Source: DASXRC01 sp036506495 (GTDB lineage Bacteria; Actinomycetota; Actinomycetes; Mycobacteriales; Micromonosporaceae). Taken from it: DNA of 64,000 bases. The stretch covers positions 1 through 64,000 of the forward strand of contig DASXRQ010000203.1 in NCBI GenBank assembly GCA_036506495.1, read 5' to 3'. A program made the translations under genes and the position numbers. This document shows, piece by piece, positions 34,754 through 42,214 of the stretch. Each line of letters begins with the position of its first letter. Within the stretch, counting starts at the first letter, position 1. The notes beneath the pieces are model-generated. The model was not told the origin of the DNA and did not search any database. It was given only the letters and a program-made list of their open reading frames with translations.

Positions 34754-34799
34754 CCGACCGGCTCCGACGTCCGGGCGCGACTCGCCGATGCAAAAAGGT

Positions 34800-34824
34800 C
34801 GGACCGGGAGTTCGTCCCGGACCG
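34800..34824 (+). terminator. Hairpin after coaD
   Basis: 10-bp arms CGGACCGGGA and TCCCGGACCG with one mismatch and a 5-nt loop. The remaining sequence to 34943 shows no gene. Confidence 0.5.
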
Positions 34825-34943
34825 CATCATTGGTTGAGCAGCATTGCGGCAGCGACCTGCATCATGTAGGTCGGCACAGTGGGGCTCCCCGAGCGGACGC
34901 GAGGCGTCTCCCGCGGGGTTGAAAAGACAGAGGTGAGGCACCG

Positions 34944-35441
34944 GTGGACCCGCTCGACCGCATCGACGAGATCATCGCCATCGTGGAGGGTGCGCGGTCG
35001 GCTCCGATGTCGCGCGCCAACTGCGTGGTCGACCGAGCCGAGATGATCGGCGCCCTCGAGCAGCTGCGAGCGGACCTGCCGGTGGAGCTGCGCCGCGCCG
35101 TAGCGCTCCTGGACGAGCGTGACAAGATCATCGACGCGGGGCGCCGTGAGGCGGATCGGATCATCAGCGAAGCGGAGGCCGAGCACGCCCGGCTCGTGTC
35201 GGTGAACGAGATCACGGTCTCGGCCGAGCACGAGGGCTCCCGGCTCATCGGCGAGGCCCGCTCCGAGGCGCAGCGGCTCCGCGACGAGGTCGATGACTAC
35301 GTCGACACCGCGCTGGCGAACTTCGAGCAGTTCCTCACTCGCGCGCTCGCCTCCATCGAGCGCGGCCGGGACAAGATGCACGCGCTTCGGGAGATCGGCT
35401 CGTTCGTCAACGAGGAGAGCGACCGGCCGCTGCCGTTCTGA
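34944..35441 (+). CDS. sepIVA: Short SepIVA-like cell-division/envelope coiled-coil protein
   Basis: 165 aa, almost wholly coiled coil. The start (DELSAIVE-like RIDEIIAIVEGARSAPMS, CVVDRAEMIGALEQLRADLP) and the end (RLVSVNEI, EGSRLIGEARSEAQRLRDEVDDYVDTALANFEQFL) line up with mycobacterial SepIVA (Rv2927c, about 245 aa), an essential DivIVA-related protein of septum and polar growth. The central repeat of the longer homologues is missing. Gene order coaD, sepIVA, DUF177, rpmF, rnc, mutM is the same as around Rv2927c. GTG 34944 with an AGAGGTGAGG site upstream. Confidence 0.85.
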   Translation: MDPLDRIDEIIAIVEGARSAPMSRANCVVDRAEMIGALEQLRADLPVELRRAVALLDERDKIIDAGRREADRIISEAEAEHARLVSVNEITVSAEHEGSRLIGEARSEAQRLRDEVDDYVDTALANFEQFLTRALASIERGRDKMHALREIGSFVNEESDRPLPF

Positions 35442-35562
35442 CCGGGAGTGCCGGACCGGTGTGGCCCGCGCCACGCCCGGGTCTCGATAGCGTGTCCCGG
35501 TTCGACGCTCGCGCCAGCCCTCGGGTAACCTGTCTCGTCGGCCACCCAGGCCGGAGCTTGCC

Positions 35563-36126
35563 ATGCCCAATTACTCGATGACCCACCTCAACCCCAGGTC
35601 ACCGCTGGTCCTCGACACGAGGGACCTGCCGCGGCGGCCCGGGGCGATGCGTCGGATCACCCGGGTGGTGCCGGCGCCGGCGGATCTCGGCCTGGAGCTG
35701 ATCGGGGTGCCGGAGGGCACCGACCTGAGCCTCGCGCTGAGGCTCGAGTCGGTCTCCGAGGGCGTACTCGTCTCCGGGTCCGCGCGCGGATCACTCGAGG
35801 GCGAGTGCGGCCGCTGCCTGCGCCCGATCAGTGGAGTCGTGGACGTCGCGATCCAGGAGCTGTACGCGTACGAGCACAGCACCACGGACGAGACGGCCGA
35901 CGAGGACGAGGTGGGCCGGCTGCGGGGCGATCTGATCGACCTGGAGCCGGCGCTGCGGGACGCGGTCGTGCTGGCGCTGCCGGCACACCCGCTGTGCCGA
36001 GAGGACTGCCCAGGGCTGTGCCCCGAGTGCGGGGTGCACTGGGACGACCTGCCGGCTGACCACAGCCACCAGAGGGTCGACCCGCGTTGGGCCGCACTGA
36101 GCAAGCTGACCGGAACCGAGGAGTAG
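35563..36126 (+). CDS. DUF177 (YceD-like) protein
   Basis: 187 aa. The C-terminal half has CREDCPGLCPECGVHWDD and an earlier GECGRCLRPI, the cysteine pattern of the DUF177/YceD family, which always sits before rpmF. A link to 23S rRNA accumulation has been described in plant and bacterial members. A possible zinc site is inferred. ATG 35563 has GGAG upstream; ATG 35578 is an alternative. Confidence 0.92.
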   Translation: MPNYSMTHLNPRSPLVLDTRDLPRRPGAMRRITRVVPAPADLGLELIGVPEGTDLSLALRLESVSEGVLVSGSARGSLEGECGRCLRPISGVVDVAIQELYAYEHSTTDETADEDEVGRLRGDLIDLEPALRDAVVLALPAHPLCREDCPGLCPECGVHWDDLPADHSHQRVDPRWAALSKLTGTEE

Positions 36127-36131
36127 AAGTC

Positions 36132-36305
36132 GTGGCCGTCCCCAAGCGCAGAATGTCGCGCAGCAACACCCGGTCCCGCCGGGCCCAGTGGAAGACCTCG
36201 GCGGTGGCGACGGTGCCGTGTCCGCAGTGCAAGTCGCCGAAGCTGCCGCACGCCGCCTGCTCGGTCTGCGGCACGTACAACGGCCGCCAGGTCATCGAGG
36301 TCTAG
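36132..36305 (+). CDS. rpmF: 50S ribosomal protein L32
   Basis: 57 aa. AVPKRRMSRSNTRSRRAQWK is the L32 signature and PCPQCKSPKLPHAACSVCGTYNG keeps four cysteines for zinc. GTG start 5 bp after the DUF177 stop, whose GAGGAG end gives the ribosome site. Confidence 0.97.
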   Translation: MAVPKRRMSRSNTRSRRAQWKTSAVATVPCPQCKSPKLPHAACSVCGTYNGRQVIEV

Positions 36306-36316
36306 CCCCAGCCGCC

Positions 36317-37333
36317 GTGACGCCTCCGACGACTGGTCGGCCGGCGGACACGCAGCGGCGAATCCCCGGTGTGCCGGTATTTCAGCCGGCCACCGCGCGG
36401 ATCGCCGTCGACCTCCTCGGCGGGGACGAGGCACCCGCCGTCGTGGTTGACGGCGCTCTGCGAGCCTGCGGCGCCGACCCGGACCTCCACCTGCTGCTCG
36501 TCGGGCCACCCGAGGTGGCCGACGAGCTGATTGGCGCGCTCCCGTCCGACGAGCGTTGGCGCGTCGCGGTGCGCGCCGTCCGCGACGTCATCGGCGTGGG
36601 GGACGCGCCGTACCGGGCCGGCCGCCACGGCACCACCGTCCGCGCCGCGGTGGCCGCGGTGGCCGAGGGCCGCGCCGACGCCGTCGTTTCCGCCGGTGCC
36701 ACCGGTGCCACGGTCACCGCGGCCGTGCTCGGGTTCGGCCGCACGCCCGGCGTACGCCGCCCGGCGCTCGCCGCCACCCTGCCGGCCATGGCCGGCCCCG
36801 TCGTACTGCTCGACGTCGGAGCGTCGGTCGAGACGAGCGCCTCCGTGCTGGTCCGGCACGCGGCGCTCGGTGCGGCGTACGCCATGGTCGTGCACGGCCT
36901 GGCCGCCCCCCGCGTCGGCCTGCTGTCGGTGGGCACGGAAGAGGGCAAGGGCGACCGAGCCCGCCGCATGGCCGCCGCGGCGCTCGCCGAACACCCCCTG
37001 CCCGGCGTGGCCCGCTACGTCGGGCTCGTCGAGGGCTACGACGTGTCGCTCGGCGACCGCGTCGACGTGGTCGTCACCGACGGCTTCACCGGCAACGTCC
37101 TGCTCAAGGGCATCGAGGGGGCGTACGCCCTAGCGGGTGGCCCACCGCCGGGCGGCCGGGCGCCGCGGGCCGCCGCGCTGCTGGGCGTGGCCGGCACCGC
37201 CGTGGTGTGTCACGGCGCCGCGACCGGCGAGGACGTGGCCTCCGGCATCGCGCTCGCCGCCCAGCTGCACCGCCGCTCCGCCACCCAGGCCCTGTCCGCT
37301 CTCGTCAACGCCCCGACGGAGGTGAACCCATGA
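36317..37333 (+). CDS. plsX: Phosphate acyltransferase PlsX
   Basis: 338 aa. RIAVDLLGGDEAPAVVVDGAL, DAVVSAGATGATVTAAVLG, LLSVGTEEGKGDRARR and DVVVTDGFTGNVLLKGIEG match PlsX, which converts acyl-ACP to acyl-phosphate for phospholipid synthesis. The canonical MGGD-type start motif reads LLGGDEAP. GTG 36317 is chosen; GTG 36371 would give a shorter N-terminus nearer the family norm. The end overlaps rnc by 4 bp. Confidence 0.93.
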   Translation: MTPPTTGRPADTQRRIPGVPVFQPATARIAVDLLGGDEAPAVVVDGALRACGADPDLHLLLVGPPEVADELIGALPSDERWRVAVRAVRDVIGVGDAPYRAGRHGTTVRAAVAAVAEGRADAVVSAGATGATVTAAVLGFGRTPGVRRPALAATLPAMAGPVVLLDVGASVETSASVLVRHAALGAAYAMVVHGLAAPRVGLLSVGTEEGKGDRARRMAAAALAEHPLPGVARYVGLVEGYDVSLGDRVDVVVTDGFTGNVLLKGIEGAYALAGGPPPGGRAPRAAALLGVAGTAVVCHGAATGEDVASGIALAAQLHRRSATQALSALVNAPTEVNP

Positions 37334-38079
37334 CGCATCGGCCACCGCCCGTCGCGCACCTCGAGGCCGCCTTCGGGGTGTCGCTGGACCCGGAGCTGCT
37401 CGAGCGCGCGCTGACCCACCGGTCGTACGCGTACGAGAACGGCGGGCTGCCCACCAACGAGCGGCTGGAGTTCCTCGGCGACTCGGTGCTCGGCGTGGTC
37501 GTCACGACGGCTTTGTTCCACCGCCACCCGGAGTTGCCCGAGGGGCAGCTCGCCAAGCTGCGGGCGAGTGTGGTGAACATGCGCGCCCTCGCCGACGTGG
37601 CGCGTGGGCTCGGGCCGCAGGGGCTCGGGCCGTACCTGCTGCTCGGCAAGGGCGAGGAGACCACGGGCGGGCGCGACAAGGCGAGCATTCTGGCTGACAC
37701 GCTGGAGGCGCTTCTCGGCGCCATCTATCTGCAGCATGGCCTCGGGCGGGCGACGCAGGTGATCCACCGGCTGTTCGGCCCGCTGATGGACGAGTCCGCC
37801 GGACGCGGGGCCGCTCTCGACTGGAAGACCAGCCTCCAGGAACTCACCGCGGCGCTCGGCCTGGGCGTGCCGGAGTATCGCATCGACGAGGCGGGCCCGG
37901 ACCACGCCAAGACATTCACGGCCTGGGTCGTGGTGGCGGGCGACCGGTACGGCGGCGCCGACGGCCGCAGCAAGAAGGAGGCCGAGCAGCGGGCCGCCGA
38001 GGCGGCCTGGCGGGAGCTGTCCGCGCGGGCGGACCCGGGCGCGACCTCAGTTGGTGGCGGTGGCGAGCCGGATGCCTGA
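37330..38079 (+). CDS. rnc: Ribonuclease III
   Basis: 249 aa. RNase III signature NERLEFLGDSVLGVVV with catalytic acidic residues, a second set in DKASILADTLEALLGAIYLQHG, and a C-terminal dsRNA-binding domain (DWKTSLQELTAALG ... SKKEAEQRAAEAAWREL). It processes rRNA precursors and cleaves double-stranded RNA. ATG overlaps the plsX stop; the 3' end overlaps mutM by 8 bp. Confidence 0.97.
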   Translation: MTHRPPPVAHLEAAFGVSLDPELLERALTHRSYAYENGGLPTNERLEFLGDSVLGVVVTTALFHRHPELPEGQLAKLRASVVNMRALADVARGLGPQGLGPYLLLGKGEETTGGRDKASILADTLEALLGAIYLQHGLGRATQVIHRLFGPLMDESAGRGAALDWKTSLQELTAALGLGVPEYRIDEAGPDHAKTFTAWVVVAGDRYGGADGRSKKEAEQRAAEAAWRELSARADPGATSVGGGGEPDA

Positions 38080-38923
38080 GCTGCCCGAGGTCGAGACCGT
38101 CCGGCAGGGCCTCGCCGCGTGGGTGACCGGACGGCGGATCGCCGCCGTCGAGGTCCGGCATCCCCGGGCCGTACGCCGCTACCTCCCCGGCCCCGACCAC
38201 TTCGGCGCCGTGCTCCTGGGCCGAACCATCACCGGCGCCCGGCGCCGCGGCAAGTACCTATGGCTGCCGCTCGACTCCGGCGACGCGATCGTCGGCCACC
38301 TCGGGATGTCCGGCCAGCTGCTGCTGCAGCCCGCGTCGGTGGCCGATGAGGCGCACCTGCGCGTCCGGTTCACCTTCGCCGACGGCGACCCCCAGCTCCG
38401 CTTCGTCGACCAGCGCACGTTCGGCGCGCTCGCGGTGTCGACGGGCGGCGCCGAGCTGCCGGCCGAGATCGCACACATCGCTCGCGACCCGATGGACCCC
38501 GAGTTCTCCGACGCCGGCTTCATCGCGGCGCTGCGCCGCCGGCGTACCGGGGTCAAGCGGGCTCTGCTCGACCAGACGCTGATCTCCGGCGTCGGCAACA
38601 TCTACGCCGACGAGGCGCTGTGGCGGGCCCGGCTGCATGGCGGGCGCCCGACCGAGGCGCTCTCGAAGCCGGCCGCGGCGCGCCTGCTAGGTCATGTGCG
38701 GGACGTGCTCACCGAGGCGCTCGGCGTCGGCGGCACCAGCTTCGACTCGCTCTACGTGAACGTCAACGGCGAGAGCGGGTACTTCGACCGATCCCTGCGG
38801 GTGTACGGCCGTGAGGGCGAGCCCTGCCTCCGGTGTGGCGCGCCGCTGCGCCGCGAGGCCTTCATGAACCGGTCATCGTACAGCTGCCCGCGCTGCCAGC
38901 CCCGCCCCCGCCGCCCGCTCTGA
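38072..38923 (+). CDS. mutM: Formamidopyrimidine-DNA glycosylase
   Basis: 283 aa. It begins MPELPEVETVRQGL, exposing the catalytic proline and Glu after Met removal. Also H2TH-region motif RRTGVKRALLDQTLISGVGNIYADEALW and a C-terminal zinc finger with CLRCGAPL and CPRCQ. It excises oxidised purines such as 8-oxoG. ATG 38072 is the only start compatible with the catalytic N-terminal proline. Confidence 0.98.
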   Translation: MPELPEVETVRQGLAAWVTGRRIAAVEVRHPRAVRRYLPGPDHFGAVLLGRTITGARRRGKYLWLPLDSGDAIVGHLGMSGQLLLQPASVADEAHLRVRFTFADGDPQLRFVDQRTFGALAVSTGGAELPAEIAHIARDPMDPEFSDAGFIAALRRRRTGVKRALLDQTLISGVGNIYADEALWRARLHGGRPTEALSKPAAARLLGHVRDVLTEALGVGGTSFDSLYVNVNGESGYFDRSLRVYGREGEPCLRCGAPLRREAFMNRSSYSCPRCQPRPRRPL

Positions 38924-38955
38924 CCGTCCACCGTTTACCGTCCAACATCTCTGTC

Positions 38956-39777
38956 TCAGCAAGGGTCGCGCCAGGCGGTGAGCTCGGGCCGCTTGCGCAT
39001 CGACGCAAACCCGAGTGCCGCGGCCCGAGGGCAGAACTGGTCCGTCGTCAGGTCGTACTCCACCTCGAGCACCGGTTTGCCCGCGGCGACGAACGGAGTG
39101 AGGCGCTGGCACTCGGCGTACCGGAAGCACTCCTCGCTCACCGCGAAGTCAAAGTCGGGCTCGAGCGCGACGACCTGGTCGAAGTCGTTCTTCAACCCAA
39201 CTGCAAGCCCCTGCGCGCGGGCCAGCGCCGCGACCCGTCGGTTGAAGACGAGCTGGTGGTCCGCGGTGAGGGGAAAACCGGTCGAGTTGGCATAACCATC
39301 CACATTGTCCGCCTCGACCGCGTCGAAACCCTTGCGTCGGCACATCTCCACCCGGTCGGTGAGCACGGGTTCGAGCACGGACCACCGCCGGATGTCTAGC
39401 CACCGCTCACCGGCCCAGCCGTTCTGCCGGCCCAGGACCGGCGTCGGGAACCGGCCCGCGTCGGGCCGGAAGTCCTCGTACGCTCCGACGTTCAGATAGC
39501 AGATCGCCCGCCGGCCCGCGGCGTGCAGCCGATCCACGTCCGCCGCGGTGGTCGTGAACGCGTCCAGCTCATATACCTCGGCGTCGACCGACAGGTCCAC
39601 CTCTCCGGTGAGCTGCCACTGCCACCGCGCGATCGGCCCGGGTCGCCACGCCGCGCCGACGGTCCCTGGCCGCGCAGTCGCGCCGACCGGCTCTGGCGGC
39701 GCGGCGCCGACCGGCGGTGCGGGGGCGCACCCGGCGAGGAGCGCCAGCAGCGTGACCGCGAGCGCGTACCGCCTCAC
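38956..39777 (-). CDS. GH114-like endo-alpha-1,4-polygalactosaminidase, lipoprotein
   Basis: 273 aa. An N-terminal lipoprotein signal (LLALLAGC, lipid-carrying Cys at about residue 16), a linker, then a TIM-barrel domain: WQWQLTGEVDLSVDAEVYELDAF, AICYLNVGAYEDFRPD, RWLDIRRWSVLEPVL, CRRKGFDAVEADNVDGY (putative catalytic acids) and GLAVGLKND. This matches the TM1410/GH114 family; characterised GH114 enzymes cut galactosamine-rich polysaccharide. Its GTG start overlaps the stop of the next gene upstream (4-bp overlap), so both are made together. Confidence 0.82.
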   Translation of the reverse strand: MRRYALAVTLLALLAGCAPAPPVGAAPPEPVGATARPGTVGAAWRPGPIARWQWQLTGEVDLSVDAEVYELDAFTTTAADVDRLHAAGRRAICYLNVGAYEDFRPDAGRFPTPVLGRQNGWAGERWLDIRRWSVLEPVLTDRVEMCRRKGFDAVEADNVDGYANSTGFPLTADHQLVFNRRVAALARAQGLAVGLKNDFDQVVALEPDFDFAVSEECFRYAECQRLTPFVAAGKPVLEVEYDLTTDQFCPRAAALGFASMRKRPELTAWRDPC

Positions 39778-40436
39778 CCGACCCGCGCCATGCCCGAACA
39801 CCAGGCCGGTACGCCCGCGTACGGGCTCGGATCGCCGACGTCGGTGGCCAGGCCGAATCCGACGCCCCGCTCGTCGAGCATCTTCTCCGCGGCGGAGAGC
39901 TGTCCGGTGGGCACGCCGTAGACGAGGTGGCCGTCGCCCGGGCGCGACCCGTGCCCGTTCCACCGCCGATAGTCGTCCCAGGTGCCCTCGTACACCACGA
40001 TCTGCGCGCCCAGGTCGCGGTACACCGGGTCGGTCGGCAGGCCGGGGTTGATGACGACCCGTCCCCCCACTCCGGCCCGGCGGGCGACGCGGACCGCGAG
40101 CGCCACCGGTCCGCTGCTGAACGGGCTCGTGGGCGCCCGGTCGAAGAAGATACCGCCGACGCCATAGTCGGCCCAGCGGGCCACGTCGTCGACGATGTCG
40201 GCCACCGCCCGAGTCGCGTACGCCAGGTCGACGTGGCCGAGCATCGGCACACGGGCGGCGAACAGATTGTCGGTCGTCGCGGCGTACACCGGGTCCCGGT
40301 CGGAGCCGGGCGGCTGCCGGCCGTGTCCGTCCTGCACCTTCATGACGACGGTGACGTCGCGGTCGCTGCTGGCCGCCGCGGCCCAGGCCGCGGGATCCGC
40401 CAACGGGTGCACGTACAGCGGGAGCAGGATCTTCAT
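39774..40436 (-). CDS. Spherulation-specific family 4 (GH135-like) glycoside hydrolase
   Basis: 220 aa. ILLPLYVHPLADPAAW is the spherulin-4 start, followed by GHVDLAYATR, YGVGGIFFDRAPTSP (likely active-site Asp), VVINPGLPTDPVYRDLGAQIVVYEG and VPTGQLSAAEKMLDERGVG. The fungal prototype Sph3 (GH135) hydrolyses galactosaminogalactan. There is no signal peptide, so the protein is either cytoplasmic or exported another way; ATG 40436 is chosen by homology and the frame is open upstream, without a clear ribosome site. First gene of a two-gene operon with the GH114-like lipoprotein. Confidence 0.8.
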   Translation of the reverse strand: MKILLPLYVHPLADPAAWAAAASSDRDVTVVMKVQDGHGRQPPGSDRDPVYAATTDNLFAARVPMLGHVDLAYATRAVADIVDDVARWADYGVGGIFFDRAPTSPFSSGPVALAVRVARRAGVGGRVVINPGLPTDPVYRDLGAQIVVYEGTWDDYRRWNGHGSRPGDGHLVYGVPTGQLSAAEKMLDERGVGFGLATDVGDPSPYAGVPAWCSGMARVG

Positions 40437-40596
40437 CGGTCGCTCCGAGGTCGACGACGGCGTACGCGGGGCCGCTCTCGGGCTCGGCACGTCCGTGGTG
40501 CCAGCGCGACGACGCCTCACCCACGAGACCGGCGCTTCACCCGGCTAACGAGCCGATGGCCGTCCTTGGCACGGCCGGCCCGCACGGCGGGGCGGG

Positions 40597-41373
40597 TCAG
40601 GCCCGGCCGAAGAGCTGCGTCCAGTACGGCTGGCCGTCGCGGCCGTAGCCGAGGCCGACGCCGATGGCCTTGGCGTCGCAGTTGAGCATGTTGGCCCGGT
40701 GGCCGGCGCTGTTCAGCCACGCCGCGACCACGTCCGCGGGCGTCCGGTAGCCGACCGCGACGTTCTCGGCCATGGCCTGGGTGTACCCCACCGCCTCCGC
40801 GCGGTCCCAGGGCGTGCTGCCATCGCTGCCGGTGTGCGACATGGTGTTGGTGGCGGCCATGTCCTCGCTGTGGGCGCTCGCGGCGGTATGCAGCCGGGTA
40901 TCGGTGCGCAGCGCACCGCAGCCGGCCTTGGCCCGCTCCCGGTTGGTCAGCGCCACGACGTCGTCTTCGCGTAGCTCGATCGCGGTGCGCTGCTGACCCC
41001 GGGACCGCGTGCCGCTGCCGGTCAGGGTGGGCGACGGCTTGGCCGTCTGGCGGACCCGAACCGGTGCGGCGCCGAGTGAGCCCACACCGGTCGGACCGGG
41101 CGTCGATTCGGCAGTGCTCGCGGGCGCGGCGCGGGTCGGCGCAATCGGCTGCGGGCTGGCGGAGGACGATCTCACACCCGCCGCGGCCGAGGCTCGCAGG
41201 GGGTCATCGAGCGCGGGCCGGAGCATGGCCGCCCCGACGCCGAGGGCCAGCAGCAGGGCGGCGACGAGGACGCCGAGCGCGAGTGGGCCGGGCAGCGACG
41301 ATCCGAGGTGGCGGTGCCGGCCGGACCCGCGTCGTCGAGGCGCCGACCGGTGGGGGTCGGACGGACCCAGCAC
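40597..41373 (-). CDS. Secreted or membrane-anchored CAP-domain (SCP-like) protein
   Basis: 258 aa. A membrane segment (about 28-52, PLALGVLVAALLLALGVGAAM), a Ser/Thr/Pro-rich linker (about 55-130), then a C-terminal CAP domain with TNRERAKAGCGALRTD, the His/Glu pair in AHSEDMAATNTMSH and AENVAVGY, and SAGHRANMLNCDAKAIGVGLG. CAP proteins act outside the cell; activity unknown. A strong GGAGGTG site precedes GTG 41373. Comparable CAP genes lie near mutM-smc in other actinobacteria. Confidence 0.92.
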   Translation of the reverse strand: MLGPSDPHRSAPRRRGSGRHRHLGSSLPGPLALGVLVAALLLALGVGAAMLRPALDDPLRASAAAGVRSSSASPQPIAPTRAAPASTAESTPGPTGVGSLGAAPVRVRQTAKPSPTLTGSGTRSRGQQRTAIELREDDVVALTNRERAKAGCGALRTDTRLHTAASAHSEDMAATNTMSHTGSDGSTPWDRAEAVGYTQAMAENVAVGYRTPADVVAAWLNSAGHRANMLNCDAKAIGVGLGYGRDGQPYWTQLFGRA

Positions 41374-41519
41374 GGGACACCTCCGGGGGATGTGGCGGGG
41401 GGTGATCGCGGCCCGACGCTACGCGCGCACCGGGAACGCGGGCAACGTTCGGCCGGATACCTTAAGGACCAGCTAAGACGCCGGCCGCCGCCCCCGCCGG
41501 CGCGCCGGAGCCTCGGCGC

Positions 41520-41551
41520 TTGACGAAGTGCCAGCCTCGGCGGACTATAGA
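41520..41551 (+). promoter_or_regulatory. Possible promoter upstream of the small coiled-coil gene
   Basis: TTGACG (41520-41525) and TATAGA (41546-41551) are separated by 20 bp, longer than ideal. The region 41374-41663 holds no gene; otherwise only short GC-rich repeats are seen. Confidence 0.3.
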
Positions 41552-41663
41552 GGTTGTCGCCAGTCGCGCCCGACCATGCCCGCGAAACGGGCGTGGGGTC
41601 GTCGCGAAATAACTGGGCGCGCGTTGGCCGGCCAAATCCGGCAGCGCATGACAAGGAGACAGC

Positions 41664-41858
41664 ATGGCGAAGGCCCTCTATGGCCACGTTGGGAGTGCGC
41701 CCGACCGGCGACTGCTCGACGAGGTCACCCGTCTGCGTGCCAGGGTGCAGGCGTTGGAGTTCGAGGTCACCCGGTTGCGAGCCGAAAATGACCGGCTCAA
41801 GGCGGCGGCCGCCGAGGCGGACGATCTGCTCCGGATAGCCGAACCGGCCCTGACCTGA
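41664..41858 (+). CDS. Conserved small coiled-coil protein
   Basis: 64 aa with an AAGGAG ribosome site upstream. After MAKALYGHVG it is a single heptad-patterned helix (RLLDEVTRLRARVQALEFEVTRLRAENDRLKAAA). Similar small proteins with this AKALxGxVG start are found in other actinobacteria. Function unknown; it probably oligomerises. It is flanked by strong terminators, so it has its own short transcript ahead of smc. Confidence 0.75.
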   Translation: MAKALYGHVGSAPDRRLLDEVTRLRARVQALEFEVTRLRAENDRLKAAAAEADDLLRIAEPALT

Positions 41859-41863
41859 CGTCC

Positions 41864-41886
41864 GGGCGCCGGCCTGTCCGGCGCCC
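41864..41886 (+). terminator. Terminator 1 after the small coiled-coil gene
   Basis: Perfect 9-bp stem GGGCGCCGG and CCGGCGCCC with a 5-nt loop, 6 bp after the stop. Confidence 0.65.
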
Positions 41887-41915
41887 ACCGCCCATCCTGA
41901 CCCGCATCACCGGAC

Positions 41916-41951
41916 GCGCGCCGACACGATTGTGCCGGCGCGCAGTTTTTT
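41916..41951 (+). terminator. Terminator 2 with six-T tract
   Basis: Arms GCGCGCCGACAC (41916-41927) and GTGCCGGCGCGC (41932-41943), one mismatch, 4-nt loop, followed by AG and six T. This is a textbook intrinsic terminator, rare in such GC-rich DNA. Confidence 0.85.
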
Positions 41952-41996
41952 GCCCACGATGCGGCGATTCGCGCCGAAACAAGGCTGCCTCCCGCC

Positions 41997-42058
41997 GCCG
42001 ATCTAGGGCGAATTCTGGTGGTTGGAGATCTACTAACCAGTATTCGCCCTAGATCGGC
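41997..42058. repeat. 23-bp near-perfect palindrome upstream of smc
   Basis: Arms 41997-42019 and 42036-42058 (GCCGATCTAGGGCGAAT then CTGGT) are complementary at 22 of 23 positions around a 16-nt loop. It is more AT-rich than its surroundings and lies 157 bp before the smc start, just after two terminators. It may be a dispersed palindromic element or an operator. The rest of 42059-42214 shows nothing recognisable. Confidence 0.7.
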
Positions 42059-42214
42059 AAGAAAGGAGGCGGAGCCCTTGCCCGTCCTTTGCGTCGCTGG
42101 CGGCGCGCGCCGCGCGGTTGTGGCACGCCGGCCCGGGGTAACCTCGCGATGGCGGCCAACCGGCGGCCGGCGCCCGATCGTGGGCGGGCCTGCGCACACC
42201 ATTCCCGGAGATCT

